Source: Nansenia antarctica (taxonomy: Eukaryota; Chordata; Actinopteri; Argentiniformes; Microstomatidae). Taken from it: a stretch of 64,000 nucleotides of DNA. Location of the stretch: contig OZ022341.1 of NCBI GenBank assembly GCA_963989245.1, positions 47,720,126 through 47,784,125 on the forward strand, given 5' to 3'. Below are positions 1 through 10,254 of this stretch, one piece after another (position 1 is the stretch's first letter; each line of letters begins with the position of its first letter). Made by a program: the position numbers and the translations under genes. Below the pieces are notes generated by a model. The model was not told where the DNA came from. It searched no databases and saw only the letters and a program-made list of their open reading frames with translations.

Positions 1-23
1 ACCATATTCTTTATTTCTCAACC

Positions 24-220
24 CTATTGAAGAGGGTTTTTTCAGCTTGGCATTGGAATGTATATGAACGCATGGCCCCATGAGCGCAAGTAACGGAGGA
101 AGCATGTGGTGAAGAAAATCAGAGCTGGATTTGTTATGCCAGGCGATGATTTTCCCGCTGCTTGGCCTGGGAGCACATTGCCTGTGATGTCGATGAAGTC
201 CTGTGGCCAGGATGCAGCCT
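24..220 (+). pseudogene. IS630-like (Tc1/mariner superfamily) transposase, C-terminal relic, copy 1
   Basis: The reading frame opens with PIEEGFFSAWHWNVYER, which fits the end of a DDE transposase catalytic core: the acidic residue in PIEE would be the third member of the catalytic triad. After at least one frameshift near 85-160 the typical family C-terminus appears, ending in a segment like HIACDVDEVLWP. The N-terminal and central parts lie outside the window or are lost. Family members are usually about 300-400 residues, so only the last fifth remains. Stops and frameshifts make it non-functional. A second copy of the same family lies at 1.05-2.0 kb in the same orientation. Confidence 0.7.
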
Positions 221-793
221 AATTTACTTTTTCTTTACAGTATATACAGAAGGCTTATTTTCTTTTTCACATTTTACAAATCTAACTGTGTTTGCTGAGA
301 TACAGCGTTTCAGAATAAAAACAATTTCAATTGCTAACACACCACACTAACCCTAATGACAAAAAAAAGCACAATTATTGAAACCTCAGCTCAGGTCTCC
401 AAAACTCATTTTCTCCTTTGCACCAATTTGCAATTCAACATTGCTCTTTTTGCAACACACTGCACACGGTCCTCTACATAAAACACACAGAATCTGACAT
501 AAAGTCACTTGTTTGCCATTTCAAAACACTGCCAATCAAAATGTTACACCCAGGGACCAATTGGCCAATAGCTACACGTGCCATCTGGCCAAACACCTCG
601 TTGCTTGAATGTCGACTCATCGATCAGGATGTAAGCACTATAAAAAAAGACCACAGGTGAGTACCTTTTTACAACCACAATGGAAGGACTGAATAATTCC
701 CTTGGAGTTAAGCGGAACGCGGAGGCAGTCTACCATCTCTCCATAGTTTACATGTAATGTAAAGTGTATGATGCTAAAGTGGACATTATCATT
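221..793. other. non-coding tail of IS630-like copy 1 and unassigned sequence
   Basis: AT-rich sequence with several AAACAC and TTTGC-rich stretches similar in style to the 3' untranslated part of the transposon on its left. The right part (about 655-793) may be internal sequence of the LTR element that follows. No convincing gene is seen; short ORFs here have no recognisable domain. Confidence 0.4.
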
Positions 794-1035
794 TAAGGGG
801 GGAGGAAATATGTTATGTATTGAAGTGTTATTTTTAGCTATGTGGACCACCGTAGTTGGAATGATGAAAAGCTGTATAAGTAACGAGTGTTGCCCGGTCA
901 GATTCCGAAGTGATACCATGCCTGTATACCTGCGGTTTGTTCAGTAAAGCTACAGAGATATATCAAACATTTTTCGCCGCCTCTGCCTCCATTCTTTATT
1001 GGGAATTATAGACATTATTGGTTATAGACATAACA
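794..1035 (+). mobile_element. 3' LTR of an LTR retrotransposon with polypurine tract
   Basis: A purine run AAGGGGGGAGGAAA (about 794-808) lies directly before TGTTATG at 811, and the segment closes with CATAACA at 1029-1035. The ends are 7-bp inverted repeats beginning TG and ending CA, as expected for an LTR of about 225 bp. A poly(A)-signal-like AGTAAAG lies at about 943-950. The purine tract upstream indicates a 3' LTR on the plus strand. I find no matching 5' LTR in the window and cannot assign the family. Confidence 0.5.
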
Positions 1036-1048
1036 CCAACATAGCAGT

Positions 1049-2005
1049 GAGAGGAAGAGGTAGTTGGAGGGAGAGAGATAGAGGTAGGGGTAGAGCTGGC
1101 AGGGGAGGGGAAGGATGGGGACAAAGAAGAGGACAAGGAAGAAGACAACTATGGTGAAATTCAGGCAACATTAGTTGGCTATGTTAAAAACCATGGGTGG
1201 ACAATGAGAGAGGCTGGACTTGAGCCCACTTACTGTTGCCTCAGGAAATATAGACTTACAGGTACGCACAGGTATGTAATGTTTCATTCACTGTACATAA
1301 TTCAGGACTACACAATTCATGCTGTATACATCAGTTGATGTGTGACACATATTTACTTCATGAATGACTGCCGTGTCATACACTCTATAACTGTACTAGA
1401 ATCCTACACAATTTCACTGTGGAAAACAAAAACTTCTTTAGGCTACACTGACCAATCGCTATATTTTAGTTTCTTCTAAAGAACAGAGAGACAAAGACAT
1501 CATGGTGGAAGGATTCGAATGTTCAGTGAGGCACAGGAAGCAGCACTAATCAACTTGGTTTTGACAAATAATGCAATTAGACTCAGAGAGATTCAAAGCC
1601 ACATCACAAGGGACAACACCATTTTCAGAAACATCTGGCAAGTCGGTCCACATTGGCCCGTATTCTCCATCGAAACCAAGTACAAATGAAGCAGCTTTAC
1701 AGGCTGCCTTTTGAGAGACATTGTGAAAGAATCAAAGCTGAGCCATGAATATGTGGATACAAGATTGACTACAGATTGCGCTACACACACTACAACATTT
1801 ACTCCCAGTGTACTGGACTACACTATGCTCTTCTGCAGGCAGTGGAAGAGGCATGTGTTGATATTGATATGGGTGCTATCCAGGGCTGTATACATGACAC
1901 TCAAGTCACGTCTTCCCTAGATATTTTGCCAGAGAAGATATTGCCTTTGATGTTGATGAGGTGTTGTGGCCAGACCCAGCTAGGCGGTGAGATGCACTAT
2001 CTTTC
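1049..2005 (+). pseudogene. IS630-like (Tc1/mariner superfamily) transposase, copy 2
   Basis: The N-terminal part is rich in Arg and Gly (RGRGSW..., about 1055-1140), typical of this fish family. It is followed by a helix-turn-helix-like block with ATLVGYVKNHGWTMREAGL (about 1165-1225). After an interruption of about 200 bp the frame resumes with RIRMFSEAQEAALINLVL and NNAIRLREIQSHIT (about 1510-1610). Further downstream are degenerate pieces of the C-terminal core and tail, including a match to the VDEVLWP-type end near 1945-1980. The aspartates of the catalytic core cannot be located because the central region is shortened and frameshifted. It is non-functional and matches the copy at 24-220 in its C-terminus. 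Confidence 0.65.
1271..1478 (+). other. possible intron-like interruption in the transposase relic
   Basis: The N-terminal and middle transposase homology blocks are separated by about 200 bp with no coding similarity. The break starts with GTATGT (1271) and ends near TTTCTTCTAAAG, which resemble a splice donor and acceptor. It could equally be a small insertion or random decay. Confidence 0.3.
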
Positions 2006-2195
2006 TTTTTGCGGGGGAGGTACACATAAATCTGTCTGTATATTTTACGTGTGTTAGCAATTGAAATAAATGGTTAAAAAAACATTCTCTTGTTGTATTT
2101 GTGTTTTATATTTGAGTGTAACAGTTTACAACAGGCAACTGTACGTACGGTATGCAGTGTAACACTGTAACACTGAGAATGCAATACTAATACTA

Positions 2196-2273
2196 TACTG
2201 ATAATCTTATCATAGTTGTGTTACTGATAATCTTATCATAGTAGTGTTACTGATAATCTTATCATAGTAGTGG
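2196..2273. repeat. 26-bp tandem repeat, three copies
   Basis: Three consecutive copies of a unit beginning TACTGATAATCTTATCATAG start at 2196, 2222 and 2248. Only one position varies between copies. It lies in the 3' region of IS630-like copy 2. Confidence 0.9.
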
Positions 2274-2668
2274 TTTCCGCTCATCATAGTGTTTTCCATT
2301 GACCACATCAGTGTTTAATTGGTTCGCAGAAGTGTCTATTTATTTGATGGTGTGTGTGTCATTTGAAGACACATTTTTTTTAGAAGACAATATTGTTTTG
2401 AATGCAGTGTGCTTGCTTTTGCAAGAGATTTGTGGAGTTTTGGATTTTGGGTGTGAGTTTTGGGATTTGTGTTTAGAGTTTTGAGAAAATTAGCCATACT
2501 TTCCGAAAATGTGTGGAAGCAATTGAGAAAAACTGTAATAGTTTCAGAGAAAATTAAACCAACATCATTCAACCACTGCTATAGGAGAAAACACAATATC
2601 TTCATTCGAAAATTAGATGATTATAAGACGCTGGACAATCGTTGCAACAACCCAACCACTCCACAATC

Positions 2669-2825
2669 AGGGCAACATCAGTAAAAAAACAGCTCAATGA
2701 GCTCCATCCACTATAAATGGTCACTAACAGAACATCGGTAAAAAACAGCTCAATCAGGGCAACATCGTTAAAAAACAGCTCTATCAGCTTGATCCACTCT
2801 AAATGGTCACTAACAGAACACTCAT
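2669..2825. repeat. 87-bp imperfect tandem duplication
   Basis: Two copies start AGGGCAACATC at 2669 and 2756. Both contain AAAAAACAGCTC and AATGGTCACTAACAGAAC in the same order. No coding content is recognised. Flanking sequence 2536-3007 is otherwise featureless. Confidence 0.75.
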
Positions 2826-3007
2826 AAAAGGCTCCAAATCCACGCATGACTGACTGTATGCTAATACAAGTCTGTCCAAATATACACAGACATCTACACA
2901 GCATAATCATTGCAGTTCAGTGAATATTTCTAAAAACATTCTGTCCAAGTTCGCTTTAGTGAGTGAGGTTAAGGATCAAGAACGCACATACAGTGCCAGA
3001 AGACTAG

Positions 3008-3700
3008 GGGCCCTATTATGCACTTCTTAACTTGCCGTCTTAAGTGTTAATTAAGACGCACCGCCAGGTTAAGACCTACCACCACCCTTATTATGCGCTT
3101 CATACGCGCTACTGCTATTATGCAGGTGTCGATAGGCGCCCACACATAAGACGTAAAACTCCCGTGCATATATTGCTCATTGTGGGAGTGTTCATATGTT
3201 AATGAAGTGCACTAGGCGCCCCTGCTATTATGCGATCTGACTTTGCTCCTATCGCTAAGAAGTGGTTTGAAAAGTTCTTAAGTTTAGACTTCATGCACGT
3301 TTTGAAACACGAGCGCGCCTCCGCGGTTTGCGCATGCATGTGGGCACACATGAACACGCACGTGGCTCCACGGCAAGACGTCAATTACGGTCACAGTATA
3401 AATGCTTTATTTCAGAAGGGAGAGGCAGAGAAGCGCGCTGACCTCCTTCTCAGGACTTCCATAATAGCATAGCGCTAATGACTCAACGCAGCCGGTTCTT
3501 AAAGGGAATGGCACCTGGCACGCTGATTGGGTTGATTGAGAAGACGCCCAAAACACACCCATGACTAATTTCTTTGCTTAGCGCCGGCTTTTAGGCGCCC
3601 ACTGCAGCACGCATAATAGCAAAGTGGCCTTGACCACGCCTCCACGTCTTAAGTTTAGATCTACCGCCTCGTCTTATTGATGAAGTGCATAATAGGGCCC
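3008..3700. mobile_element. 0.69-kb DNA transposon with 19-bp perfect TIRs
   Basis: GGGCCCTATTATGCACTTC at 3008-3026 is perfectly inverted at 3682-3700. Sub-terminal parts of both ends also share TTAAGACG-type motifs in inverted order, and motifs such as GCTATTATGC recur inside. An 80-codon ORF (3230-3472) has no recognisable domain, so this is probably a non-autonomous element. No clear target-site duplication is seen. The GGGCCCTATT terminus would suit the PIF/Harbinger-ISL2EU group, but that is a guess. Confidence 0.75.
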
Positions 3701-3965
3701 TCGATGTCTAAATCTCTGACTATCATTTTAATGACTGCAGTACACTCCAAATGTCCTCTCCGTTTCCATCTCACTCCTCTCTCACAGAGTGTGTTGACAG
3801 TCAGTGATACAGCGGTCGCTTCACTTGTTATGACGGCTTCCCGGGGGGAAAGGAGCCTAAGTGATTGGCTCCTGGAAGGGGGACTCGCTACCTTTTATGA
3901 CTGATGGATGGGACGGCGCCCTTGTCAAAGACTACAGGAGGATACTGCGTTTTTAAAGTGTGTTA

Positions 3966-4140
3966 CTGTGTGTGTTATTGTGTGTGTGCGTGAGTGAGTT
4001 AGAGAGAGAGAGTGTGTGAGTGTGTGTGTGTGTATGTGTGTGTGTATGTGTGTGTGTGTGTGTGTATGTGTGTGTGTATGTGTGTCTGTCTGTGTGTTTG
4101 TGTGAGAGAGTGTGTGTGAGCGTGCGTGTGTGTACCTGTG
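3966..4140. repeat. imperfect (TG)n microsatellite
   Basis: About 175 bp of TG dinucleotides interrupted by TGTATG, GA and GTCTGTC blocks. Confidence 0.9.
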
Positions 4141-4687
4141 TACAGTAGTCTATGTAGAGGGGGATTAAAGTATTAGCGGGAGAGCAAAATACAATCCTAC
4201 TCTATTCCATTCAACAGATATCCAGAAGATATCCAGAAGGTTTGCTTTAGGGAATGTTAAACAGCTGCGGCGCATTGTCTGTCTCCTCAGGAAGCAGGAT
4301 GCATCTTGCTGTATACATCTGGAATGATTCATGTTGTGGTCGGAGGACAAGGCTGTTCACTCTATGTGGAGACTGTCAGCTTTTTTTACGGCTGTGCAAG
4401 TTAAGGGCGTTCAAAGTTGCAGCCATCACAGAGATTTGCATCAGATTGTTCTCCTCGTCTCTGCATCGCTTTGGGTTTATTGGCCATATATCAGCTGTAT
4501 CTACTGACACGTTTTGTAGTGCTGGAGTGGTAATTTATTGTGACCATGTTGGGCACGCAGTGTTTTTGAGGTTTAAGTGTGTGTGGTTTAGGCTACTGTG
4601 GCCACAGAGAGAGACAGAGAGAGAGACAGAGAGAGACATAGGGAGAGTCTATGGGTTTTAAGATTTGTTCATGTTGACACATCCCTT
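4141..4687. other. no gene recognised
   Basis: Unassigned sequence with a short GAGACA-rich stretch at 4606-4637. The 135-codon open frame through it has no visible domain or splice context. Confidence 0.5.
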
Positions 4688-5875
4688 AAGGTTTCAAGTT
4701 TCAAGTATATTGTTATGTCACATTACACAAGTGTAAGAGAGTAACATTCTTAGGCTTAGGTTCCTGACATTGCATTGCGGCACAAGACATAAGGCAATAA
4801 TAATTCAAGTCAAAAAGTGACAGTAGTACAGGACATAAGTGACAAAAGATAATAGGCACAATGCAAGATAAAGGTGACAATAGTACAGGTAAGACAGGAT
4901 ACACTAGTGGTGCCACGAGTGATAATAGATAGTTCAGTAGTAAAGTGGCTGTGAGCTTAAGGTTTCCGTAGTCCGTATACATGGGGAATGCTTGGGGAAG
5001 ATAGTCAATTGTCTACAGTGGGCTTGATTGCCTGGGGGAAGTAGCTGTTGGTTAGCCTCAGAGTTTTGGCCCTGAGGCACTGGAAGAGCCCTCGCCTATT
5101 GGGCGGTAACGGTTCAAACAGGCTGTAATAAAGGGTGGCAGGAATCTTTGATGATCCTCCGGGCTTGGCTGACACACAGTTTGTCATCCTGGATGGAGGA
5201 AAAGCTTGCATCCAGTGATGCCGTCGGCTGTCCGCATCACCCTCTGTAGCGTTTTGCGGTTGAGGGTAGTGCAGTTGCCAAGCCAAGCAGTGATGCACCC
5301 AGTCAGTATACTCTCAGTTGTGCCTCTGTAGACCCCATGCCAAACTTCTTCAACCGCCTGAGGGGAAAGAGGCGCTGCTGTGCTGCTCGTGGTCCGTCAG
5401 GAAGTCCATGATCCCGTCGCATAGGCCGAACTACGAACAGCATCCTCACATAGGAGTTCCCCTTGTCCAGGTGGGTGAGGGTGGTGTGGAGAGCAGTGGC
5501 AATGGCGTCGTTGGTGGATCTGTTTTGCCGATAGGCAAATTGGTGGGGGTCCAGTTCGGGTGATAGTGAGTCACAGACCAGCCCTTAACCAGCTTCTCAC
5601 AGCATTTGCTCACTTCGGAAGTGAGAGCAACAGGGCGGTAGTGATTTAGGCATGTTACCTTGTTCTTTTTTGGCACAGGGACAATGATGGCAGACTTGAA
5701 GCAGGAGGGAACTGTGCTGACTGTGGTGTGTGCCCTCTCAGGCAGGTTGATGTTGTTGTTCTCGAAGCAGGCGTAGAAGCTATTCAGCTCATCTGGGAGG
5801 AAGCCAGCTACGATAGCTGCACAGTTAGTCACTCTTTGAAGTCTGAAGTGTGCAGCCGCATGAGTCATTGCCGCA
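4688..5875 (-). pseudogene. CR1/Rex1-group LINE, 5'-truncated reverse transcriptase and 3' end
   Basis: Reading the minus strand from about 5868, reverse-transcriptase blocks appear: DELNSFYACFE, then SCFKSAIIVPVPKKNKVTCL with NHYRPVALTS. A further block in a shifted frame resembles FAYRQNRSTNDAIATALHT. The catalytic YADD region is missing through an internal deletion. The C-terminal block (about 5290-5010) contains the RRHHWMQAFPPS and FPQAIKP region typical of the end of these ORFs. The 3' untranslated region ends at about 4688 in a TTGAAAC-type short repeat tail, as in related 3' ends at 21.5 and 46.1 kb. It is dead, with several frameshifts. Confidence 0.75.
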
Positions 5876-5880
5876 TCGTA

Positions 5881-6166
5881 AGTAAGTAAGTAAGCCTTGT
5901 GAACCTATGATTCTCGAGCCTAATGGCCCTTAGGCGACAGGAGCCTATCTCCTGTTTCCGTAGTGTCAGGTGGCTTGATGTACAAGGACAACCCCTGGAC
6001 ATAACGCTGGTATGTCACAAGGTCTTACCCCCAATCCAACCCTGTGCCAAGCAGGGAGGCCACGGGTACCATTTTTTTGTAGTCTTTGGTATGACTCGGC
6101 CGGGGATCGAACTCACAACCTCCCAATGTCAGGGCGGACACTCTAACCGCAAGGCCACTGAGCTGG
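5881..6166 (-). mobile_element. tRNA-derived SINE
   Basis: On the minus strand the head reads CAGCTCAGTGGCC (A-box-like, about 6153-6165) and GAGTTCGATCCCCG (B-box, 6101-6114), spaced as in a tRNA gene. A SINE body of about 200 bp follows and ends in a (TTAC)n tail at 5881-5895. The pol III promoter boxes look conserved. It lies next to the LINE on its left, which may be coincidence or a shared integration region. Confidence 0.8.
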
Positions 6167-6241
6167 TTCATTGCTGCAGCTCTATCTTCAGATCAGAAGA
6201 AGTGATTACCACTGATAATCTAGAAACAGAGAGAAATAGAA

Positions 6242-6284
6242 AGAGAGAGAGAGAGTGTGTGTGTGTGTGTGTGTGTATGTATGC
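6242..6284. repeat. (GA)n-(GT)n microsatellite
   Basis: A short GA run is followed directly by about 24 bp of GT dinucleotides. Confidence 0.85.
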
Positions 6285-6549
6285 GTGCATGACTGTAGGT
6301 TCAATGTCCTCTATATTTTTAATCCAATCATTTCATCTCACGACTGGTGCGCTGCACTCTCAGGAGGATCTGTGTGCAGCAGACCGTGCCTCTGCTCCTG
6401 TAAACAAGCTTCAGGACAGATCCCTCTCCACTGATCTCTCCTTCGTTCTTACTGTAACCTGCAACCACCACCACCATCCTTCCATCAGGCACAGAGGACT
6501 TATCAAGGCACACAAGAGATCAACGAACAGATGTGTTGCTGCTACTCAT

Positions 6550-6700
6550 TTACTCACACACATGCCCACACGCATGCAACACACTCACGCAACACACGCA
6601 TGCAACACACTCACGCAACACACGCACACGCGCAGACACACACACACACAAAGACACACGCACACACACACTCACACACCTATAAACCATAACGTCCAAT
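6550..6700. repeat. imperfect (CA)n microsatellite with ACGCATGCAACACACTC repeats
   Basis: CA-rich stretch with two or three copies of a short ACGCATGCAACACAC-type unit before the purer CA run. Confidence 0.85.
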
Positions 6701-7077
6701 TAAACTTAAACACACACACTTGGGTTGAGCCGTTTGGAGAGTCACCAGTGGTGCGAATCTATCGCAGGCAGAGATTCCTTTGCTGATTTGAAATAATTTT
6801 GGGCTAATTAAAACAGGAGCGATTACCATTTAAGAGTAAACCATTTCTGAAGTGAATCGCCTCCTGCCGCTTTCTCCTTTCCCAATTACATTTGTTTTTT
6901 GAAGACCCACAAAGGCTTAACAAGTCCATTTTATAACGCAGAGGTATTTTGAAATAGGTCACCTGAGGCATCTATCCTTTATTCAAATATCTAACTACTC
7001 CTTCTTCTTATGTTTTAACTACTACTTTCACCTCTTAAGATCATCAGCAGGCAGTGTCATGAGCTCGCTGTTGCACT

Positions 7078-7078
<1 letters not shown>
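6701..7078. other. non-repetitive, possibly conserved non-coding
   Basis: No gene seen. The stretch 6780-6930 has a balanced composition and contains GCTAATTAAAACAGG and two oppositely oriented copies of an AATCGC/GCGATT motif. This looks like a homeodomain-site-rich non-coding element rather than decayed transposon. Confidence 0.3.
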
Positions 7079-7121
<43 letters not shown>

Positions 7122-7144
7122 CACACACACACACACACACACAG
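7079..7144. repeat. (CA)n microsatellite
   Basis: About 32 CA units interrupted once by GACAAA. Confidence 0.95.
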
Positions 7145-7360
7145 CCATGCACACATAATTTGCTGTACTATACGAGCAGCACATACAAAGACACATGAAA
7201 AGGCATCCTTTGTGTTAAATAAAGGTTAGTGTAGGAGGAGGTAATTGAGGAAAAAGGATAAAAGACGGCAGGGTAAGTTCATTCCTTTTATAAACACTGT
7301 GTAGGCGTCTGATCTGAGGGACCAGCCCCGTGATGTTTTGTCATAGATTTCAGCGATGTC

Positions 7361-7420
7361 CGTGTGTGTGTGAGTGTGTGAGTGTGAGGGTGCGTGTGTG
7401 TGTGTGTGTGAGTGAGTATG
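7361..7420. repeat. imperfect (GT)n microsatellite
   Basis: GT dinucleotides interrupted by GA and GGGTGC steps. Confidence 0.9.
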
Positions 7421-7762
7421 TGTTGTTTGCCATAGCATTACTACATTACTCAAAAAAGGTGAAATAACATATCTGCTGAATAAATGGGGGCTTTAAGATA
7501 GAGAACCCTCCGTTCATGCACACATTTTATATCAATCCCTTTTTTCTGTTGTGTGCCACAACAGGCTTGCTCTGCCAAAGTTACATTAGCATCAGAGTAA
7601 ATGAGACCTTTCTCCGTAATGCAACGCCAATACAAATAATGACATTCCTTGTCACATAAATTTGCACGTATCCCACCAAGGAGAGAAAATAAACGATGCT
7701 AATATGTTTAGAATAAACCCAATTCCAGCCTTTTGCATTAATTACTGATGCAATAATAATTC
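7421..7762. other. non-repetitive AT-rich stretch
   Basis: No gene or transposon terminus seen. It contains TAATTA- and AATAATTC-type homeodomain cores close to the CA array that follows. Confidence 0.4.
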
Positions 7763-7777
7763 ACGCACGCACGCAAG

Positions 7778-7850
<73 letters not shown>

Positions 7851-7855
7851 ACACA
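7763..7855. repeat. (CACG)n-(CA)n microsatellite
   Basis: Begins with CACG tetranucleotides and continues as about 35 CA units without interruption. Confidence 0.95.
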
Positions 7856-8659
7856 CTTCATTTAAAAAAGGAAAAGATAGGGAATAATGCAGTCGCACTG
7901 TAGATGTCTCCAAAGGCATTTGCATTTGGACTGCTTTAAAGATGTGTGCATAATCACAGCACACAACACATTATCCTGTAACCTCAATGGTAATTATGTG
8001 TAATGGGGTCCAATTAGGAACAGCCGTCAAGCATATCCCCTCAGTTAGTCTCCTCTCTATGGTGCTCTACTGTACGCAGTGTTACGCTGCTGCCGCGGCT
8101 GTTGTTACCATGGTAGAACTGGAACAATAGGAACGCGCCTAGAACTTGATGGACTGTAACCAAATCTATTATTACCTTTTTTTGGGGGGGGAGAGAGAGA
8201 GAGAGAGAGAGAGGTAATTAGAAACACATACATTGTCATAGAATATTATTTCAGTGGAGACCACTGATGAGGAAAATAACAAAACCATCTAAATGCCATT
8301 CTGCTTGTTTAATCAAAGATCTCACACGTCTTCTACTGATTAACAGACATGCCAAATAACACACTATCTAAAAACAGGATCTATCAATAAAAAAAGCATC
8401 ATAATAATAATTAAAAGTAATAAACACTGGCAGTAGGCTGTATTGGAAGATTTGACAAAAAAACAGATTTTCTGCATGACAGCTTCATAGACACAGGACT
8501 TTTGTACATCTGTCGTCAAGGCTACATCTCAGAGAGGGTCATGAGTGCAGTAATTGCTGGTTCTTATGGACATGCTGCGAAGCCTTTCAATGTCCTCATT
8601 TACCACTGAATGGCACAGTGAGCTGTATAGAATGGAGGTGAGGCATGGTCTGAAGCACC
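7856..8659. other. no gene recognised; short (GA)n at 8191-8213
   Basis: Unassigned sequence. A poly-G/poly-(GA) stretch occurs at 8184-8213. No coding, SINE or TIR signal found. Confidence 0.5.
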
Positions 8660-8761
8660 ACACACACACAAATGAGAGCATGTAAACACAGATGTCACTC
8701 ACACACTCACACCCACGCACGCCCACACACACGCGCACACAGACACACACACACACACACA
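8660..8761. repeat. imperfect (CA)n microsatellite
   Basis: CA-rich with interruptions, ending in a purer run at 8740-8761. Confidence 0.9.
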
Positions 8762-8857
8762 GGTTTCAGCCGGTGAGGTGAATCATATCAGGGAGAAGTG
8801 AATGCTTATGCGTCTGTGGGTCACCTCCCTCCAGGCAGGACTTGGCTGAACAAGGTC

Positions 8858-9275
8858 AGTCAGTACTGGGCTGAGAGGTGTCAGTACTGGGCTGAGAGAT
8901 GTCAGTACTGGGCTGAGAGATGTCAGTACTGGGCTGAGAGATGTCAGTACTGGGCTGAGAGGTGTCAGTACTGGGCTGAGAGGTGTAGGGGTGTCAGTAC
9001 TGCGCTGAGATGTCAGTACTGGGCTGAGAGATGTCAGTACTGGGCTGAGAGATGTCAGTACTGGGCTGAGAGGTGTCAGTACTGGGCTGAGAGGTGTCAG
9101 TACTGGGTTGAGAGATGTCAGTACTGGGCTGAGAGGTGTCAGTACTGGGCTGAGAGGTGTAGGGGTGTCAGTAATGGGCTGTGAGGTGTCAGTACTGGGT
9201 TGAGAGATGTCAGTACTGGGCTGAGAGGTGTCAGTACTGGGCTGTGAGGTGTCAGTACTGGGTTGGGAGGTGCTG
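8858..9275. repeat. 21-bp minisatellite, about 19 copies
   Basis: The unit GTCAGTACTGGGCTGAGAG plus GT or AT repeats almost without gaps for about 415 bp. Two copies are followed by a short GTAGGG spacer, and single-base variants (GGTTGAGA, GCTGTGAG) mark the right end. Because 21 is a multiple of three, the plus strand keeps a long open frame repeating QYWAERC. I regard that frame as a by-product of the repeat, not a gene. Confidence 0.95.
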
Positions 9276-10254
9276 GGCCCTACAGTATATTCCTCTAGTT
9301 GGTGGTTGTTTGCGCCTCCCAGGCTTTCATCAGGTTAAGAACAACGTCTGACGCTACACTCTGTTTAAGCGTTATGGAACTCGAAGCCGTGGTATATCGT
9401 GGATACACACAGCTAGCGGGGTGTTTAGGCACGACGCGAAGCTGAGTTTTTATACAACGTCTTTTTATACAACGGTTACCACATTTATCTATCAATATTT
9501 CACAGAAGAAAGACAAGACAAACTTTGAATGAATGTATTTTAGTGTATTCATCCGCTGAACAGATGTGTATCGGTTGCTAAGCAACGGTAATTACGTAAC
9601 TTCGATAACGGTAATATATACAAACGTAGAGTAGTATGAAAAGATGTGTCAACATTCCATTTAGCTGGAACGCAAACTGACCAATACAATGAGACAATGG
9701 ACCGGATCTATCCGTTGTATAATGTATAATGCTATTTACAGTACATGTCAATGTAGCAATTACTGAAGCAATTGTTCTTATTGGGTCATTAACTACTGGT
9801 GCGCTGCCTGATGGGTGTGCAGCAGGGTGTGACAAAACAACTAGGATCTGAACTGCATGTTATAATGAGGGCACTTCCTGTGAAACGCTAGAGGAAAGAG
9901 GGGAACTAAACGTCAGTATCAGTACCCACAGAGTAGTAATGACCACACACATGGTCTTGCTGTAGACCCATAATGGAAGCCTGAAGCATTAGGGCTCTGT
10001 TCAAATTGAATATAAAGCAGTCCTATTTACACACCATATAGTTTGAACCATTATTTCAATGGCTCTGCAACCGATAATTTCCAATATTTCGAATACTGAT
10101 AACAATTTCCTCCTAAATCAGCTGTTAAACATGGTCATATAAACAAGTACTATTAAACTGCTGTGTGAAACCTTATGCCATGGCTACATTTGGAATCTGT
10201 CTCTCTCAACAAGGGAGCGATGTTGCATAGATCTGCAACACCCCATGAATACTA
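9276..10254. other. unassigned intergenic sequence
   Basis: No gene, SINE head or TIR recognised. The part 9340-9700 is fairly GC-balanced and contains the X-box-like palindrome listed separately. Confidence 0.5.
9574..9586. promoter_or_regulatory. X-box-like RFX site candidate
   Basis: GTTGCTAAGCAAC is a perfect 13-bp palindrome matching the GTTGCC-AT-GGCAAC class of RFX sites in both half-sites (GTTGC/GCAAC). It is flanked by CG...CGG and lies near no recognised gene, so function is unproven. Confidence 0.3.

Larger units (their letters stand above)
1036..2535 (+). mobile_element. IS630-like DNA transposon, copy 2, decayed
   Basis: This contains a transposase relic (1049-2005) followed by an AT-rich 3' region that ends with GCAATTGAGAAAAACTG and then TA (2519-2537). 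The terminus, read inward as CAGTTTTTCTCAATTGC, begins CAG next to a TA, as in Tc1/mariner-type elements. The left terminus is not seen; the LTR at 811-1035 abuts the coding start. Outer boundaries are inferred from the right end only. Confidence 0.5.

Noticed and set aside
3230..3472. 80-codon ORF within the 0.69-kb TIR element as a transposase
   Set aside because: It has no DDE or DNA-binding motif and is far too short.
6101..6166. functional tRNA gene
   Set aside because: The promoter boxes are tRNA-like, but the cloverleaf arms do not close and the sequence continues as a SINE body.
5923..6786. 287-codon open frame on the plus strand
   Set aside because: It crosses a SINE on the opposite strand, a GT array and a CA array. 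The peptide is low complexity with no domain.
8798..9184. 128-codon open frame repeating QYWAERC
   Set aside because: It is produced by a 21-bp minisatellite; there is no promoter, splice context or non-repeat domain.
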